From assembly GCA_035551615.1 (NCBI GenBank), contig DASZNC010000059.1, forward strand, positions 13,099 to 77,098: a DNA stretch of 64,000 nt, in the 5' to 3' direction. Origin of the DNA: JAKCDU01 sp035551615. Its GTDB lineage: Bacteria > Actinomycetota > Acidimicrobiia > Acidimicrobiales > Palsa-688. Under the pieces are notes generated by a model, which worked only from the letters and a program-made list of their open reading frames with translations, was not told the DNA's origin and searched no databases. Positions 39,949 to 47,434 of this stretch are shown in pieces (within the stretch, counting starts at the first letter, position 1; the number at the start of each line of letters is the position of its first letter). Both the position numbers and the translations under genes were made by a program.

Positions 39949-40520
39949 TGCATCCTTTCGGTAACGGTGTCCTGCTGTTGTCCTTCTCGGAGCAGCCGTT
40001 CGAGTCTTTGGAGACAGCGTGATCGGGTGGGTCCGATGCTTCCCATCGGCACTCCCAGGTTCGAACTGAGGTCGGTGTACGACGCCGGCGGATCGGCGGA
40101 CAGCGCGATGAGCATGCGCCGGCAGCGATCGGGCAGAAGCGCTACCGCCATCTGGACGGCCAACTCCCGCTCGGTGGCGAGCACGGCCAGTTCCGGATCG
40201 TCCACCGCGTCGTCGGGCCGGTCGAGCCATTGCCAGGGATCGACGGGCACATGGCGCACCCCGAGTCGCGAGACCCGAATCGCCTCTCGCCGGGCGGTGG
40301 TGGCCAGCCAGGCCCCCACCCTCGAGGTGTCGTTCAACTGGTCGAGATGCTCGGCCAGGCGCATCCAGGTCGTCTGGCTGACGTCGGCGGCGTCGGCGTC
40401 GTCGAGGCCCACGGAGCGGGCCACCGACCACACCAGACCGGAGAACCGGTCGACCAGGAGTGACCACGCATGTTCGTCGTCGGCCGCCGCCCGGGTGACC
40501 AGCTCATCTACTTGGTCCAC
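39945..40520 (-). CDS. ECF sigma factor of the CHAT locus
   Basis: A 191-residue ECF sigma-70 factor. Region 2 is WSLLVDRFSGLVWSVARSVGLDDADAADVSQTTWMRLAEHL with the core-binding helix; RVGAWLATTARREAIRVSR ends it. Region 4 is LPDRCRRMLIALSADPPASYTDLSSNLGVPMGSIGPTRSRCLQRLERLL, a helix-turn-helix for the -35 element. It is translationally coupled to the 156-residue gene, and the protease gene follows 45 nt later. There is no classical ZAS anti-sigma gene beside it. Confidence 0.9.
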   Translation of the reverse strand: MDQVDELVTRAAADDEHAWSLLVDRFSGLVWSVARSVGLDDADAADVSQTTWMRLAEHLDQLNDTSRVGAWLATTARREAIRVSRLGVRHVPVDPWQWLDRPDDAVDDPELAVLATERELAVQMAVALLPDRCRRMLIALSADPPASYTDLSSNLGVPMGSIGPTRSRCLQRLERLLREGQQQDTVTERMQ

Positions 40521-40592
40521 GCCCAGGAGATCCTAACCAGTCGGCTTCGGCAACGTCCGATCCGCGGCTATCGGGGGGCCCGGTCAGGCCGG

Positions 40593-40635
40593 CGGCATCA
40601 GCCACCACCCCATACCGGCATCAGCCACCACCCCA
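40593..40635. repeat. 20-bp direct repeat at the end of a small gene
   Basis: CGGCATCAGCCACCACCCCA lies at 40593-40612 and 40616-40635, period 23. The second copy includes the stop codon of the 34-residue minus-strand gene (40621-40623) and the first is a duplicate of that gene end. Confidence 0.75.
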
Positions 40636-40725
40636 GATGGGAGCACCGCCGGCCACCCATACCGCGGCCAGGCTGGCCAGGACCATGCCGGCGTGGACCG
40701 CCCGGTTCATCATCACTCGACGCAT
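40621..40725 (-). CDS. 34-residue single-helix membrane peptide
   Basis: MRRVMMNRAVHAGMVLASLA followed by AVWVAGGAPIWGGG: a short basic N-terminus and one hydrophobic helix. GGAGGA lies 7 nt upstream of the ATG (40725), a strong ribosome site and the chief evidence that the peptide is made. It is not part of a known family. Confidence 0.5.
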   Translation of the reverse strand: MRRVMMNRAVHAGMVLASLAAVWVAGGAPIWGGG

Positions 40726-40796
40726 CAGCGTCCTCCTCTCGGGGGCCGGGACGAGTTCCCTGCCCTCCGTCCAAAGAGAGTCCGATGCCTCCCGAA

Positions 40797-40833
40797 TTGA
40801 TACACCTGAAATTTTTCCTTTGACATGTATCAA
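40797..40833. promoter_or_regulatory. Inverted repeat TTGATACA-N21-TGTATCAA with a -35 element
   Basis: Arms at 40797-40804 and 40826-40833 are perfect 8-bp inverted repeats in an AT-rich patch between the minus-strand 34-residue gene and the plus-strand DUF5317 gene. TTGACA at 40820-40825 is a candidate -35 for the plus strand. It probably is the shared control region. Confidence 0.5.
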
Positions 40834-40890
40834 ACGGGGATCCGGGCGCCTCTTATGTGAGCGAGTCACAGAAGTATGTGAGGAGTGCCA

Positions 40891-41499
40891 ATGCTCATAT
40901 TGCTCGTCGCGGTCGCAGCCGGTGTCCTGATCGGACTGGCTACCGGCGGCCGCCTGAGCGGCCTTGGTGACTTCCGCCTGCGCATGTGGCCCCTCCTCCT
41001 CGGAGCGGTGGCCGTGGAGTTGGTCGTCGGGGACCTACCGTCGGGTCCCCGCTGGGTTCTGGGGCTCGCCGCCTGCGTCGTCGCCGGAATCTGGTGCATG
41101 GTCAACCGACCCGTCGGGCGGCGGGTGGCGGGCCCCGAGCTCATCGGCGTCGGTGCCGCCCTCAATGCGGTCGTCATGGCCGCCGACTCGGGCATGCCGG
41201 TATCCCGATCGGCACTGGTTCAGGCCCATCTGGGTGGCATCCCGGATGTGACACGGGGCCACCTCTACAAGCACGTGGCCATGACCGGTCACACCGCCCT
41301 GCGGCCGCTGGGTGACGTCATCCCGGTGAGCCCGCTGCGCACGGTCGTCTCTGTGGGCGATGTCCTGATGCTCGCCGGCATCGTCGTCACCGTGGCCGTG
41401 GCCACCAGAACCCACCGGTCGGAGCCGAACGCCCCGGCCGGCACCGAGCCCGCCGATCGCCAACTCCTGCCCCGGCAGGAGCTCGCCAAAGGAACATGA
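40891..41499 (+). CDS. DUF5317-like membrane protein
   Basis: A 202-residue membrane protein with five hydrophobic segments starting MLILLVAVAAGVLIGLATGG, then MWPLLLGAVAVELVVG, WVLGLAACVVAGIWCMV, and others to about 175. The pattern, with LNAVVMAADSGMPVS and the C-terminal LGDVIPVSP, matches DUF5317, a family of small actinobacterial/clostridial membrane proteins of unknown role. ATG 40891 has AGGAG at 5-6 nt; GTG 40885 is possible. A short helical protein follows 7 nt after its stop. Confidence 0.75.
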   Translation: MLILLVAVAAGVLIGLATGGRLSGLGDFRLRMWPLLLGAVAVELVVGDLPSGPRWVLGLAACVVAGIWCMVNRPVGRRVAGPELIGVGAALNAVVMAADSGMPVSRSALVQAHLGGIPDVTRGHLYKHVAMTGHTALRPLGDVIPVSPLRTVVSVGDVLMLAGIVVTVAVATRTHRSEPNAPAGTEPADRQLLPRQELAKGT

Positions 41500-41506
41500 C
41501 CAGAAG

Positions 41507-41683
41507 ATGGAATCCGGGCGCCCCGACGCCAACCCCTCACTCGAAGAGGTTCGCCGAGACCTGGACGCGCTGGCCGAGCGCCGTCTCAACGGACCCTGGA
41601 CGGAACGGGAGCTCCAACGATGGCACGAGTTGATCGCCATCGAAGAGGAACTGCTCGGACCGGACGAGCACCGGCGCCCTTGA
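41507..41683 (+). CDS. 58-residue helical protein
   Basis: ATG 41507 to TGA 41681-41683 encodes MESGRPDANPSLEEVRRDLD, continuing ALAERRLNGPWTERELQRWHE and LIAIEEELL. It is highly charged, with two amphipathic helices and no Cys. It follows the DUF5317 gene by 7 nt on the same strand, so it is likely its operon partner. Family unknown. Confidence 0.6.
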   Translation: MESGRPDANPSLEEVRRDLDALAERRLNGPWTERELQRWHELIAIEEELLGPDEHRRP

Positions 41684-41724
41684 GCCGTCCGCTCGAGGGC
41701 CGGTAGGGACGACTGAGAGAGTCG

Positions 41725-43020
41725 ATGGAGACTGGGGAATCTGGACCGAGACGATCAGCGGCGCCGGTGGCCGTGCTGGGTGAGGTCACCGACCCGCTGC
41801 AGGTGCTGCGCCGGATCGTGGACCAGGCCATGGTGCTGGTCTCCGGCGCCGAGGGCGCCGTCGTCGAGGTGCTGATCGACGACCAGCTGGATTATGTGTG
41901 CACCGCCGGCACCCTGGCGCCCTATGCCGGGCTGCGCCTGGCCGTGACCGGCAGCCTGTCCGGGATGGCGCTCAACACCGGGGAGATCCTCCGCTGCGAC
42001 GACTGCGAGTCCGACGGGCGCGTCGACCGGATCGCCTGCCGGGAGGTCGGCGCCGTGTCGATGCTGTGCGTGCCGCTGCGCAAGCCGCCGCACGACGTCG
42101 GCGTCCTGAAGGTCACCTCGACGCAGAAGTCGGCGTTCACCGAGCGGGACATGCGGGTCCTCAGCCAGCTCTCCGAGTTCATAACCAGTGCTGTCGCGGT
42201 GGCCGCCGATGCCTCACGGGTGCTCGGCGGCGACCACGAGTCGGACTCCCTCTCCGCCTTCGTCGCCAACGTCATAGAGCCCGGCCGCCACATCGAGCAC
42301 AACAGCCGGCGCCGGATCGAACAGGTCCTGGCCGATCGTCGCTACGAGAGCCTGTACCAACCGATCATCGACCTGACCACCAACCGGCTGTTCGGGGTCG
42401 AGGCCCTGACCCGCTTCGCCGACGTGCCCTACCGATCACCCGACCTCTGGTTCGCCGAGGCCGAAGCGGCCGGCCTCGGACTGGTGCTGGAGCTGGCTGC
42501 GGTGGAATCGGCCGTCCGTCTCCTACCGGCGCTGCCGGCCGGCATCCGCCTCAGCGTCAACGTCGGCCCCCGGACCATCGTCTCGGCCGAACTGGAGGCC
42601 ATGATCGAAGAGGCCGGACCGGACCGCATCGTCGTGGAGTTGACCGAGCACCTGCGGGTCGAGGACTACCCCGGGCTGAACCGGAACCTGCAGTCGTTAC
42701 GGGAGCGCCAGACCCTCCTGGCCATCGACGACACCGGCGCCGGGATCTCGAGCCTGACGCACATCCTGAAGCTGGCTCCCGACATCATCAAGCTGGACCG
42801 CGAGATCACGAGCGGCATCGACATCGACCCGGTGCGCCGGGCGCTGGCCGCCGCCCTCGGCACGTTCGCAGCCGAGTCGGGCAGCATCGTCGTCGCCGAG
42901 GGCATCGAGTCCGAGGCGGAACTGGCCGTCCTGCAGGACATGGGCGTCAGGTACGGGCAGGGCTTCCATCTGGGACGCCCGACCCGGGCGGCGGACGTCC
43001 TGACCCGGGCTCGGCGTTGA
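41725..43020 (+). CDS. GAF-EAL c-di-GMP phosphodiesterase
   Basis: A 431-residue regulator. Residues 20-170 are a GAF domain (VLVSGAEGAVVEVLIDDQ ... MLCVPLRK). From about 190 an EAL domain contains the motifs EALTRF, SVNVGPRT, VVELTEH, AIDDTGAGISSL, IIKLDREI, VAEGIESEAEL and YGQGFHLGRP, which keep the metal- and substrate-binding acidic residues and the Lys, so it should cleave c-di-GMP. There is no GGDEF domain. It acts in the cytoplasm, with GAF sensing a small ligand. Its 3' end is antisense to the F420 oxidoreductase gene by 74 bp. Confidence 0.92.
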   Translation: METGESGPRRSAAPVAVLGEVTDPLQVLRRIVDQAMVLVSGAEGAVVEVLIDDQLDYVCTAGTLAPYAGLRLAVTGSLSGMALNTGEILRCDDCESDGRVDRIACREVGAVSMLCVPLRKPPHDVGVLKVTSTQKSAFTERDMRVLSQLSEFITSAVAVAADASRVLGGDHESDSLSAFVANVIEPGRHIEHNSRRRIEQVLADRRYESLYQPIIDLTTNRLFGVEALTRFADVPYRSPDLWFAEAEAAGLGLVLELAAVESAVRLLPALPAGIRLSVNVGPRTIVSAELEAMIEEAGPDRIVVELTEHLRVEDYPGLNRNLQSLRERQTLLAIDDTGAGISSLTHILKLAPDIIKLDREITSGIDIDPVRRALAAALGTFAAESGSIVVAEGIESEAELAVLQDMGVRYGQGFHLGRPTRAADVLTRARR

Positions 43021-44038
43021 CCTCGGCCACCAGGTCGATCAACCGGGCCAGACTGTCGAGCCGGCGCGCCGAACGACCCTCCAGGCCGGCGCGCAGGGTG
43101 TGTATGCCGGCCGCCCGGTAGGCGCGCAACCGATCCTTCACCATCTGGTCGGTGCCGATCAGGTTGGTGCCGAGACCGATGGCCAGCGGCACCCGCCGGC
43201 GGGCTGCGTCGCGGTCCCCGGCCCGCCAGAGGCGCTCGACCTCGCCCACGTCGTCCCCGAAGCCCTGGCGGGTGAAGGCGTCCTTGTAGAAGTTCCGGGT
43301 CGGCGATCCCATCGCCCCGAAAGTGAAGGCGTACCCGTCGGCATGGCGCCGGGCGGCCCGCTCGACGTCGTCGGTGAACTCGACGCCGACGGCGACGGTC
43401 AGCTCGATCCGGTCCGGGTCCCGCCCGGCTGCCAGGGCGCCCTGGCGAATCGGGTCGGTGAAGACCGACGCCGTCTCGGGGAGGAACGAATTGCCGATCC
43501 AACCGTCACCCAGCTCCCCGGTGAGCCGGAGGTTGGCCGGCCCGAGGGAGGCGACGAACACCGGGACCGGCATCGGCGGGACCGGGCTGCGGATGGCCCG
43601 GCCTTCCCCGCCCGGGCGGGGCAGCTGGTAGATACGGCCCCGGTGCTCCAGCCGTTCGCCGGCCGTGATCTGCCGGACGATCTCGATCGTCTCGCGGGTC
43701 CGGGCCAGCGGATGGTCGAAATCGATACCGTGCCACCCTTCCATGACCTGGGGCCCGCTGGTGCCGATGCCCAGCACGAACCGGCCCCCGGACAGCACCT
43801 GCATGGACTGGGCGGACATGGCCAGCAGGGCCGGGGTGCGGGCGCCGAGCTGGGCGATGGCCGTGGCCAGCCGGATCGTCGAGGTGGTGGCAGCCAGGTA
43901 GGCGAGCGGCGTCAGCGCGTCGAACGCCCAGAACTCGGGAACCCATACCGAGTCGGCACCCAACCGCTCCGCTTCCTGCACGAACGACGCCCCGTCGGGG
44001 CCGTCGAGGGTGGCGGTGATCCCGACCCTGAGGGTCAC
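42947..44038 (-). CDS. LLM-class F420-dependent oxidoreductase
   Basis: A 363-residue luciferase-like protein beginning TLRVGITATLDGPDGASF. Diagnostic blocks are GADSVWVPEFWAFDALTPLAYLAA, VLSGGRFVLGIGTSGPQVMEGWHG and PVPVFVASLGPANLRLTGELGDGWIG. The C-terminus (SGRPPPGSGVPDG) is a disordered tail and lies antisense to the EAL gene. GTG 44038 overlaps the stop of the SRPBCC gene (GTGA), so it is co-translated. F420 use is inferred from the family. It ends a probable catabolic operon. Confidence 0.87.
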   Translation of the reverse strand: MTLRVGITATLDGPDGASFVQEAERLGADSVWVPEFWAFDALTPLAYLAATTSTIRLATAIAQLGARTPALLAMSAQSMQVLSGGRFVLGIGTSGPQVMEGWHGIDFDHPLARTRETIEIVRQITAGERLEHRGRIYQLPRPGGEGRAIRSPVPPMPVPVFVASLGPANLRLTGELGDGWIGNSFLPETASVFTDPIRQGALAAGRDPDRIELTVAVGVEFTDDVERAARRHADGYAFTFGAMGSPTRNFYKDAFTRQGFGDDVGEVERLWRAGDRDAARRRVPLAIGLGTNLIGTDQMVKDRLRAYRAAGIHTLRAGLEGRSARRLDSLARLIDLVAEVNAEPGSGRPPPGSGVPDGSPART

Positions 44039-44547
44039 CGGCGGGACTCGACCCGGTCCCGGATGCCCGCCAGCGTCCTGGTCATGCTCGCCTCGTGCTG
44101 GCGGAGGCGCACGAAGACGATCTTCTGCTCCTTGTCGGGCATGGCCTCGATGGCAATGCTCAGACCGGACCAGCCGGGGCCGACCTGCACCCACTGGGTG
44201 AGCCGGGTGCCACCGGCGTCGGGGGTGAGGGTGAAGCGCCACACCGCGGCCGGTTCGGACGGGTCGCCCACCGCCCAGGCGAAGCGGCGCCCCGCTTCGC
44301 ACTCGACGATGGTCGAGACGGTGGTCCACTCCCCCATCGGCTCGTTGGCGTTGTGTCCCTCGAAGCGGCGGCCCACTGCGGCCGATTCGGCGCCGTCCAG
44401 CCAGACGACCGATTGGAGCTCGTCACTCCACTCGGGCATGGCCAGCGGGTCGGAGACCACCGGCCACACCTCGTCCGGCGGCGCGGCGATGACCGTGCCG
44501 ACCTCCACGGTCGGGCGGTCGGCGTAACGGGCCCCGGTCCATTCCAC
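44035..44547 (-). CDS. SRPBCC-family protein
   Basis: A 170-residue START/SRPBCC-fold protein: GTVIAAPPDEVWPVVSDPLAMPEWSDELQSVVW and RFTLTPDAGGTRLTQWVQV show the standard helix-grip pattern, ending with a long helix LRQHEASMTRTLAGIRDRV. It starts 10 nt after the amidohydrolase stop and overlaps the oxidoreductase start, so it is in the middle of the operon. It may bind the operon's substrate or intermediate. Confidence 0.8.
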   Translation of the reverse strand: MEWTGARYADRPTVEVGTVIAAPPDEVWPVVSDPLAMPEWSDELQSVVWLDGAESAAVGRRFEGHNANEPMGEWTTVSTIVECEAGRRFAWAVGDPSEPAAVWRFTLTPDAGGTRLTQWVQVGPGWSGLSIAIEAMPDKEQKIVFVRLRQHEASMTRTLAGIRDRVESRR

Positions 44548-44557
44548 CGGCCCGGCC

Positions 44558-45751
44558 TTACGCCGGCCGGCGGGTGGCGAGGAAAAGTCCGTTGTCGCGC
44601 ATCACCAACCGGCTCTCGTCCTCCGGGTAGTTGAAGTTGCGCAGGTCCTTGATGTAGGAGGACGGGTCGGCCAAACCCTCGGCGTGGGGGTAATCGGAGC
44701 CCATGATGATGTGCTCGGCGCCCAGCAGCTCGCGGAGACGGCCCAACTCGTCCTCGTAGAACGGCGAGATCCACACGTGCCGCTTGAACGTCTCGCGCGG
44801 GTCCTCCTGGTAGGCGTGGGGCGTCTGGCCGAAGGACTTGGTGAGCTTCTCGAACAGATGGAACACCCAGTCCGACCCGGTCTCGATGGAGGCCACCCGG
44901 AGGTTCGGGAAGCGGTGGAACAGGCCGTGGGCGAGCAGGTTGGCGATCGTGTCCTGGATGGCGTTGTACGAGGTCAGGCTCCCGAACGGGTTCTGGCGGA
45001 ACGATTCGGTGCCGCCCCTCTCGCCCCAGTCGACCAGGTAGTGCGAGTAGCGACTGTCGCCACCGTGGTAGCAGACGGTGACGCCGGACTCGTTGGCCAG
45101 CGCCCAGAACCGGTCGTACTGCGGATCGGCCGGCGAGTGGCCGACCCCGTTGACGACGATCGGACCACCGACCATCACGATGAAGCGGGCATCGTGATCG
45201 AGCGCCCACTGCAACTCGGTGACGGCCTGGTCGGGATCGATCAGCGTCATGTACGGCGCGGCGAAGATGCGGTCCTGGTAGGCGAAGCCCCAGTCCTCCT
45301 CCATCCAGCGGTTGAACGCCCGGAAGGCGGCCAGCAGGGCGGGCGGGTCGCCGAGCAGGGCCTGCTCCATGCCGACCCCGAGGGTCGGGAGGAAGATGGC
45401 CCCTTCCATGCCCTGGCTGTCCATCAGGGCCAGGCGGGCGTCACGGTTCTGGTACTCGGGCCGGTCGGCCAGCCGGTCGAGCTCGCCGAACAGCTCGGGG
45501 GTGTCGGCGCCCCGAGGGTTGCGGCCCCGGAAGTACTCGTCCAAGGCGCCCGGCTTGGAGACCGGGTCCCAGGTCGGGTTGGGGATGAACCGGTTGAGCT
45601 TGCCGCCCACGAGCAGCCGCTCCCTGCCGTCCATCTGGACCCACTGCATGCCCCGCTTGCGGAACGCCGGGTCGAGGTGGCGCGTGAAGGCGTCCTTGGC
45701 CTCGTAGAAGTGGTTGTCGCAGTCGAAGTAACGGAAATCGAGATCGGCCAT
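44558..45751 (-). CDS. Amidohydrolase 2-family protein
   Basis: A 397-residue TIM-barrel hydrolase or decarboxylase of the amidohydrolase-2 (ACMSD-like) family. The metal motif DCDNHFYE at residues 9-16, GVTVCYHGGDS near 230 and GSDYPHAEG near 350 supply the ligands; the usual H-x-H appears as D-N-H here. Members hydrolyse or decarboxylate aromatic or cyclic acids. It sits 10 nt before the SRPBCC gene and behind a crotonase. A TAGAAT hexamer 5 nt upstream suggests its own leaderless start. Confidence 0.87.
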   Translation of the reverse strand: MADLDFRYFDCDNHFYEAKDAFTRHLDPAFRKRGMQWVQMDGRERLLVGGKLNRFIPNPTWDPVSKPGALDEYFRGRNPRGADTPELFGELDRLADRPEYQNRDARLALMDSQGMEGAIFLPTLGVGMEQALLGDPPALLAAFRAFNRWMEEDWGFAYQDRIFAAPYMTLIDPDQAVTELQWALDHDARFIVMVGGPIVVNGVGHSPADPQYDRFWALANESGVTVCYHGGDSRYSHYLVDWGERGGTESFRQNPFGSLTSYNAIQDTIANLLAHGLFHRFPNLRVASIETGSDWVFHLFEKLTKSFGQTPHAYQEDPRETFKRHVWISPFYEDELGRLRELLGAEHIIMGSDYPHAEGLADPSSYIKDLRNFNYPEDESRLVMRDNGLFLATRRPA

Positions 45752-45756
45752 GACAC

Positions 45757-45762
45757 ATTCTA
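45757..45762 (-). promoter_or_regulatory. -10 box TAGAAT of the amidohydrolase gene
   Basis: On the minus strand TAGAAT lies 5 nt before ATG 45751 with no ribosome site. Confidence 0.4.
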
Positions 45763-45800
45763 CGATCGGGCGCCGGCCCGGGGCGGTTCGGGGAGGGGCG

Positions 45801-46628
45801 CTACCGGTCGGCGCTGTGCAGGGCGATGTCGACCGGGTGCTCCGAGTCGACCCGGGCGAACTCCGGCGGGCGACGCTCGGCAAAGGCGGCGAACGCCTCC
45901 AGATTGGCCGGACGGCCGAGCAGCCGGGCGAAGGCCCGGTCCTCGCGTCGGCGAGCCTCGACGATGGCGGCCCGGTGGCCGGCCGCGACGGTGCGCTTGA
46001 CCTCGATCAGGGAGGCCAACGGTTTGGTGGCCAGATGGGCGGCCACGGATGTCGCCTCTTCCATCAGGTCGTCAGGAGAGCACAGACGCCAGGCCAGGCC
46101 CATGTCGTGGCACTCCTCGGCCGAGAACCACTCCGAGCTCATCAGGAACCACATGGCGTTCTGACGGCCGAGCAGCAGGGGCATGAGGTAGCTGCTCGCC
46201 GCCTCCGGGGCCACCGCCAGGTCGGTGAATGGGCAGCGCAGCCGGGCGGCCGTCGACATGAGGACCAGATCGGCGTAGCCGAGGAGGGTGGCGCCGATGC
46301 CGAGCGCCAATCCGTTGACCGCGCATATGAGCGGCTTCGGGAACGCGGTCAATTGGTCGATCAGCCCGGGGAAGCCGTGCCGCCCCGGTGCGAAGTCCTT
46401 CGACGTGGTCCGCTCCGCCATCTCGACCACGTCGGTGCCGGCCGAGAAGGCGCGCCCACCGCCGGTCATCAGCACGACGGCCACATCAGGGTCGGCGGCG
46501 GCATCGATGAGAGCATCGGTGGTGGCGTCGTAGAGAGCCTCGTTGAATGCGTTGAGGGCGTCCGGACGGTTCAGCGTGAGGGTGCGGACCCGGGCGACGT
46601 CGGCGGTCAGGATCAGGGGTTCGGCCAC
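45801..46628 (-). CDS. Enoyl-CoA hydratase/isomerase (crotonase) family protein
   Basis: A 275-residue crotonase. Oxyanion-hole segments are GGGRAFSAGTDVVEM near 58-72 and NGLALGIGATLL near 105. The catalytic Glu of ECH-type enzymes corresponds to VAPEAASSYLMPLLLG near 138. It hydrates or isomerises acyl-CoA double bonds. GTG 46628. It diverges from the TetR gene and heads the minus-strand operon of amidohydrolase, SRPBCC and F420 oxidoreductase. Confidence 0.88.
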   Translation of the reverse strand: MAEPLILTADVARVRTLTLNRPDALNAFNEALYDATTDALIDAAADPDVAVVLMTGGGRAFSAGTDVVEMAERTTSKDFAPGRHGFPGLIDQLTAFPKPLICAVNGLALGIGATLLGYADLVLMSTAARLRCPFTDLAVAPEAASSYLMPLLLGRQNAMWFLMSSEWFSAEECHDMGLAWRLCSPDDLMEEATSVAAHLATKPLASLIEVKRTVAAGHRAAIVEARRREDRAFARLLGRPANLEAFAAFAERRPPEFARVDSEHPVDIALHSADR

Positions 46629-46758
46629 GCTCAGAGATGGTAGGGGCCGAGGAGCGGGCCGTCGCAGTGGTCGACGGGCGCGGGGCGGACCGGCTCCGAG
46701 CCGGGTCCGGAGCCATACGGTCGTAACCGAAGAGTATCTGCTTGTTCACAATAGGGAC

Positions 46759-46788
46759 TTGACCTTTGACAAAACCCTTTCGTATAAT
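46759..46788 (+). promoter_or_regulatory. Promoter of the TetR gene (TTGACC-N18-TATAAT)
   Basis: The -35 TTGACC (46759-46764) and a perfect -10 TATAAT (46783-46788) precede GTG 46795 by 6 nt, the leaderless pattern. The AT-rich patch TTGTTCACAATAGGG and TTTGACAAAACCC around it could be TetR half-sites. Confidence 0.65.
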
Positions 46789-46794
46789 CACGAC

Positions 46795-47388
46795 GTGGCT
46801 ACGGAGACTCCCAAGCGGCGGCTGGACCGGGGTGCGGTCCTGTCTGCGGCCGAGGCGTTTCTGGACGAGCGGGGCGCAGAGGCGCTGAGCATGACGGCCC
46901 TGGCCGGCGTGCTCGGGGTCAAGGTGTCGTCGCTCTACAACCACGTACCCAGCCTGGAAGCACTCAAAGGCGAGCTGCAGAACCGCGCCATGCACGATCT
47001 CGGCGTCCTGCTGCGCAACCAGGCCATGGGCAAGACTGGGGAGCGGGGACTACGGGACCTGGCTCACACCCTTAGGGACTTCGCCCGCACCCATCCAGGC
47101 CGTTACAGCCTGGCCATGAGCGAACCCCACGATCAAGCGTCGTTCCTGGTAGCCAGCACCGACGCCACGGCGGCGTTCGGTGCGATCATCGCTTCGTACG
47201 GGATCGACGATGTGAGCCTGGACTTCCAGGTGAGCGCATTTGCCGCACTACACGGCGTCGTCGTGCTCGACAACGCCGGATTCTTGAACGCGCCACTCGA
47301 CGGTGACCGAGTTTTCGCCACCGTTCTGGACGTCGTGGTCGGGCTGCTGCGTGACGCCGCTCCCGGCCCCGAAGTCCTGGCCGGCTGA
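46795..47388 (+). CDS. TetR-family transcriptional regulator
   Basis: A 197-residue TetR protein. The helix-turn-helix is at residues 12-58 (LDRGAVLSAAEAFLDERGAEALSMTALAGVLGVKVSSLYNHVPSLEALKGELQNRA). The C-terminal domain is of the WHG/TetR_C_33 type (GVVVLDNAGFLNAPLDGDRVFATVLDVVV). It is leaderless, diverges from the crotonase operon, and is followed by the wax-ester synthase homologue, so it may control either. Confidence 0.88.
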   Translation: MATETPKRRLDRGAVLSAAEAFLDERGAEALSMTALAGVLGVKVSSLYNHVPSLEALKGELQNRAMHDLGVLLRNQAMGKTGERGLRDLAHTLRDFARTHPGRYSLAMSEPHDQASFLVASTDATAAFGAIIASYGIDDVSLDFQVSAFAALHGVVVLDNAGFLNAPLDGDRVFATVLDVVVGLLRDAAPGPEVLAG

Positions 47389-47434
47389 CGTTTCATCTTT
47401 CCCCCCACTCCCTATTCAGGAGGCAGACCCTGTC

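Noticed and set aside
35107..40520. The whole 35-40.5 kb run as one operon
   Set aside because: A 107-bp gap with repeats separates CHAT from the NfeD-like gene, and I cannot show co-transcription, so only the sigma-CHAT triad is treated as coupled.
40593..40635. 20-bp repeats as an attachment (att) site
   Set aside because: No integrase, tRNA or mobile gene is near. The repeat is simply a duplicated end of the small peptide gene.
46766..46788. TTGACA (46766-46771) as -35 of the TetR gene
   Set aside because: The spacer to TATAAT would be only 11 bp. The TTGACC at 46759-46764 gives a normal 18-bp spacer.
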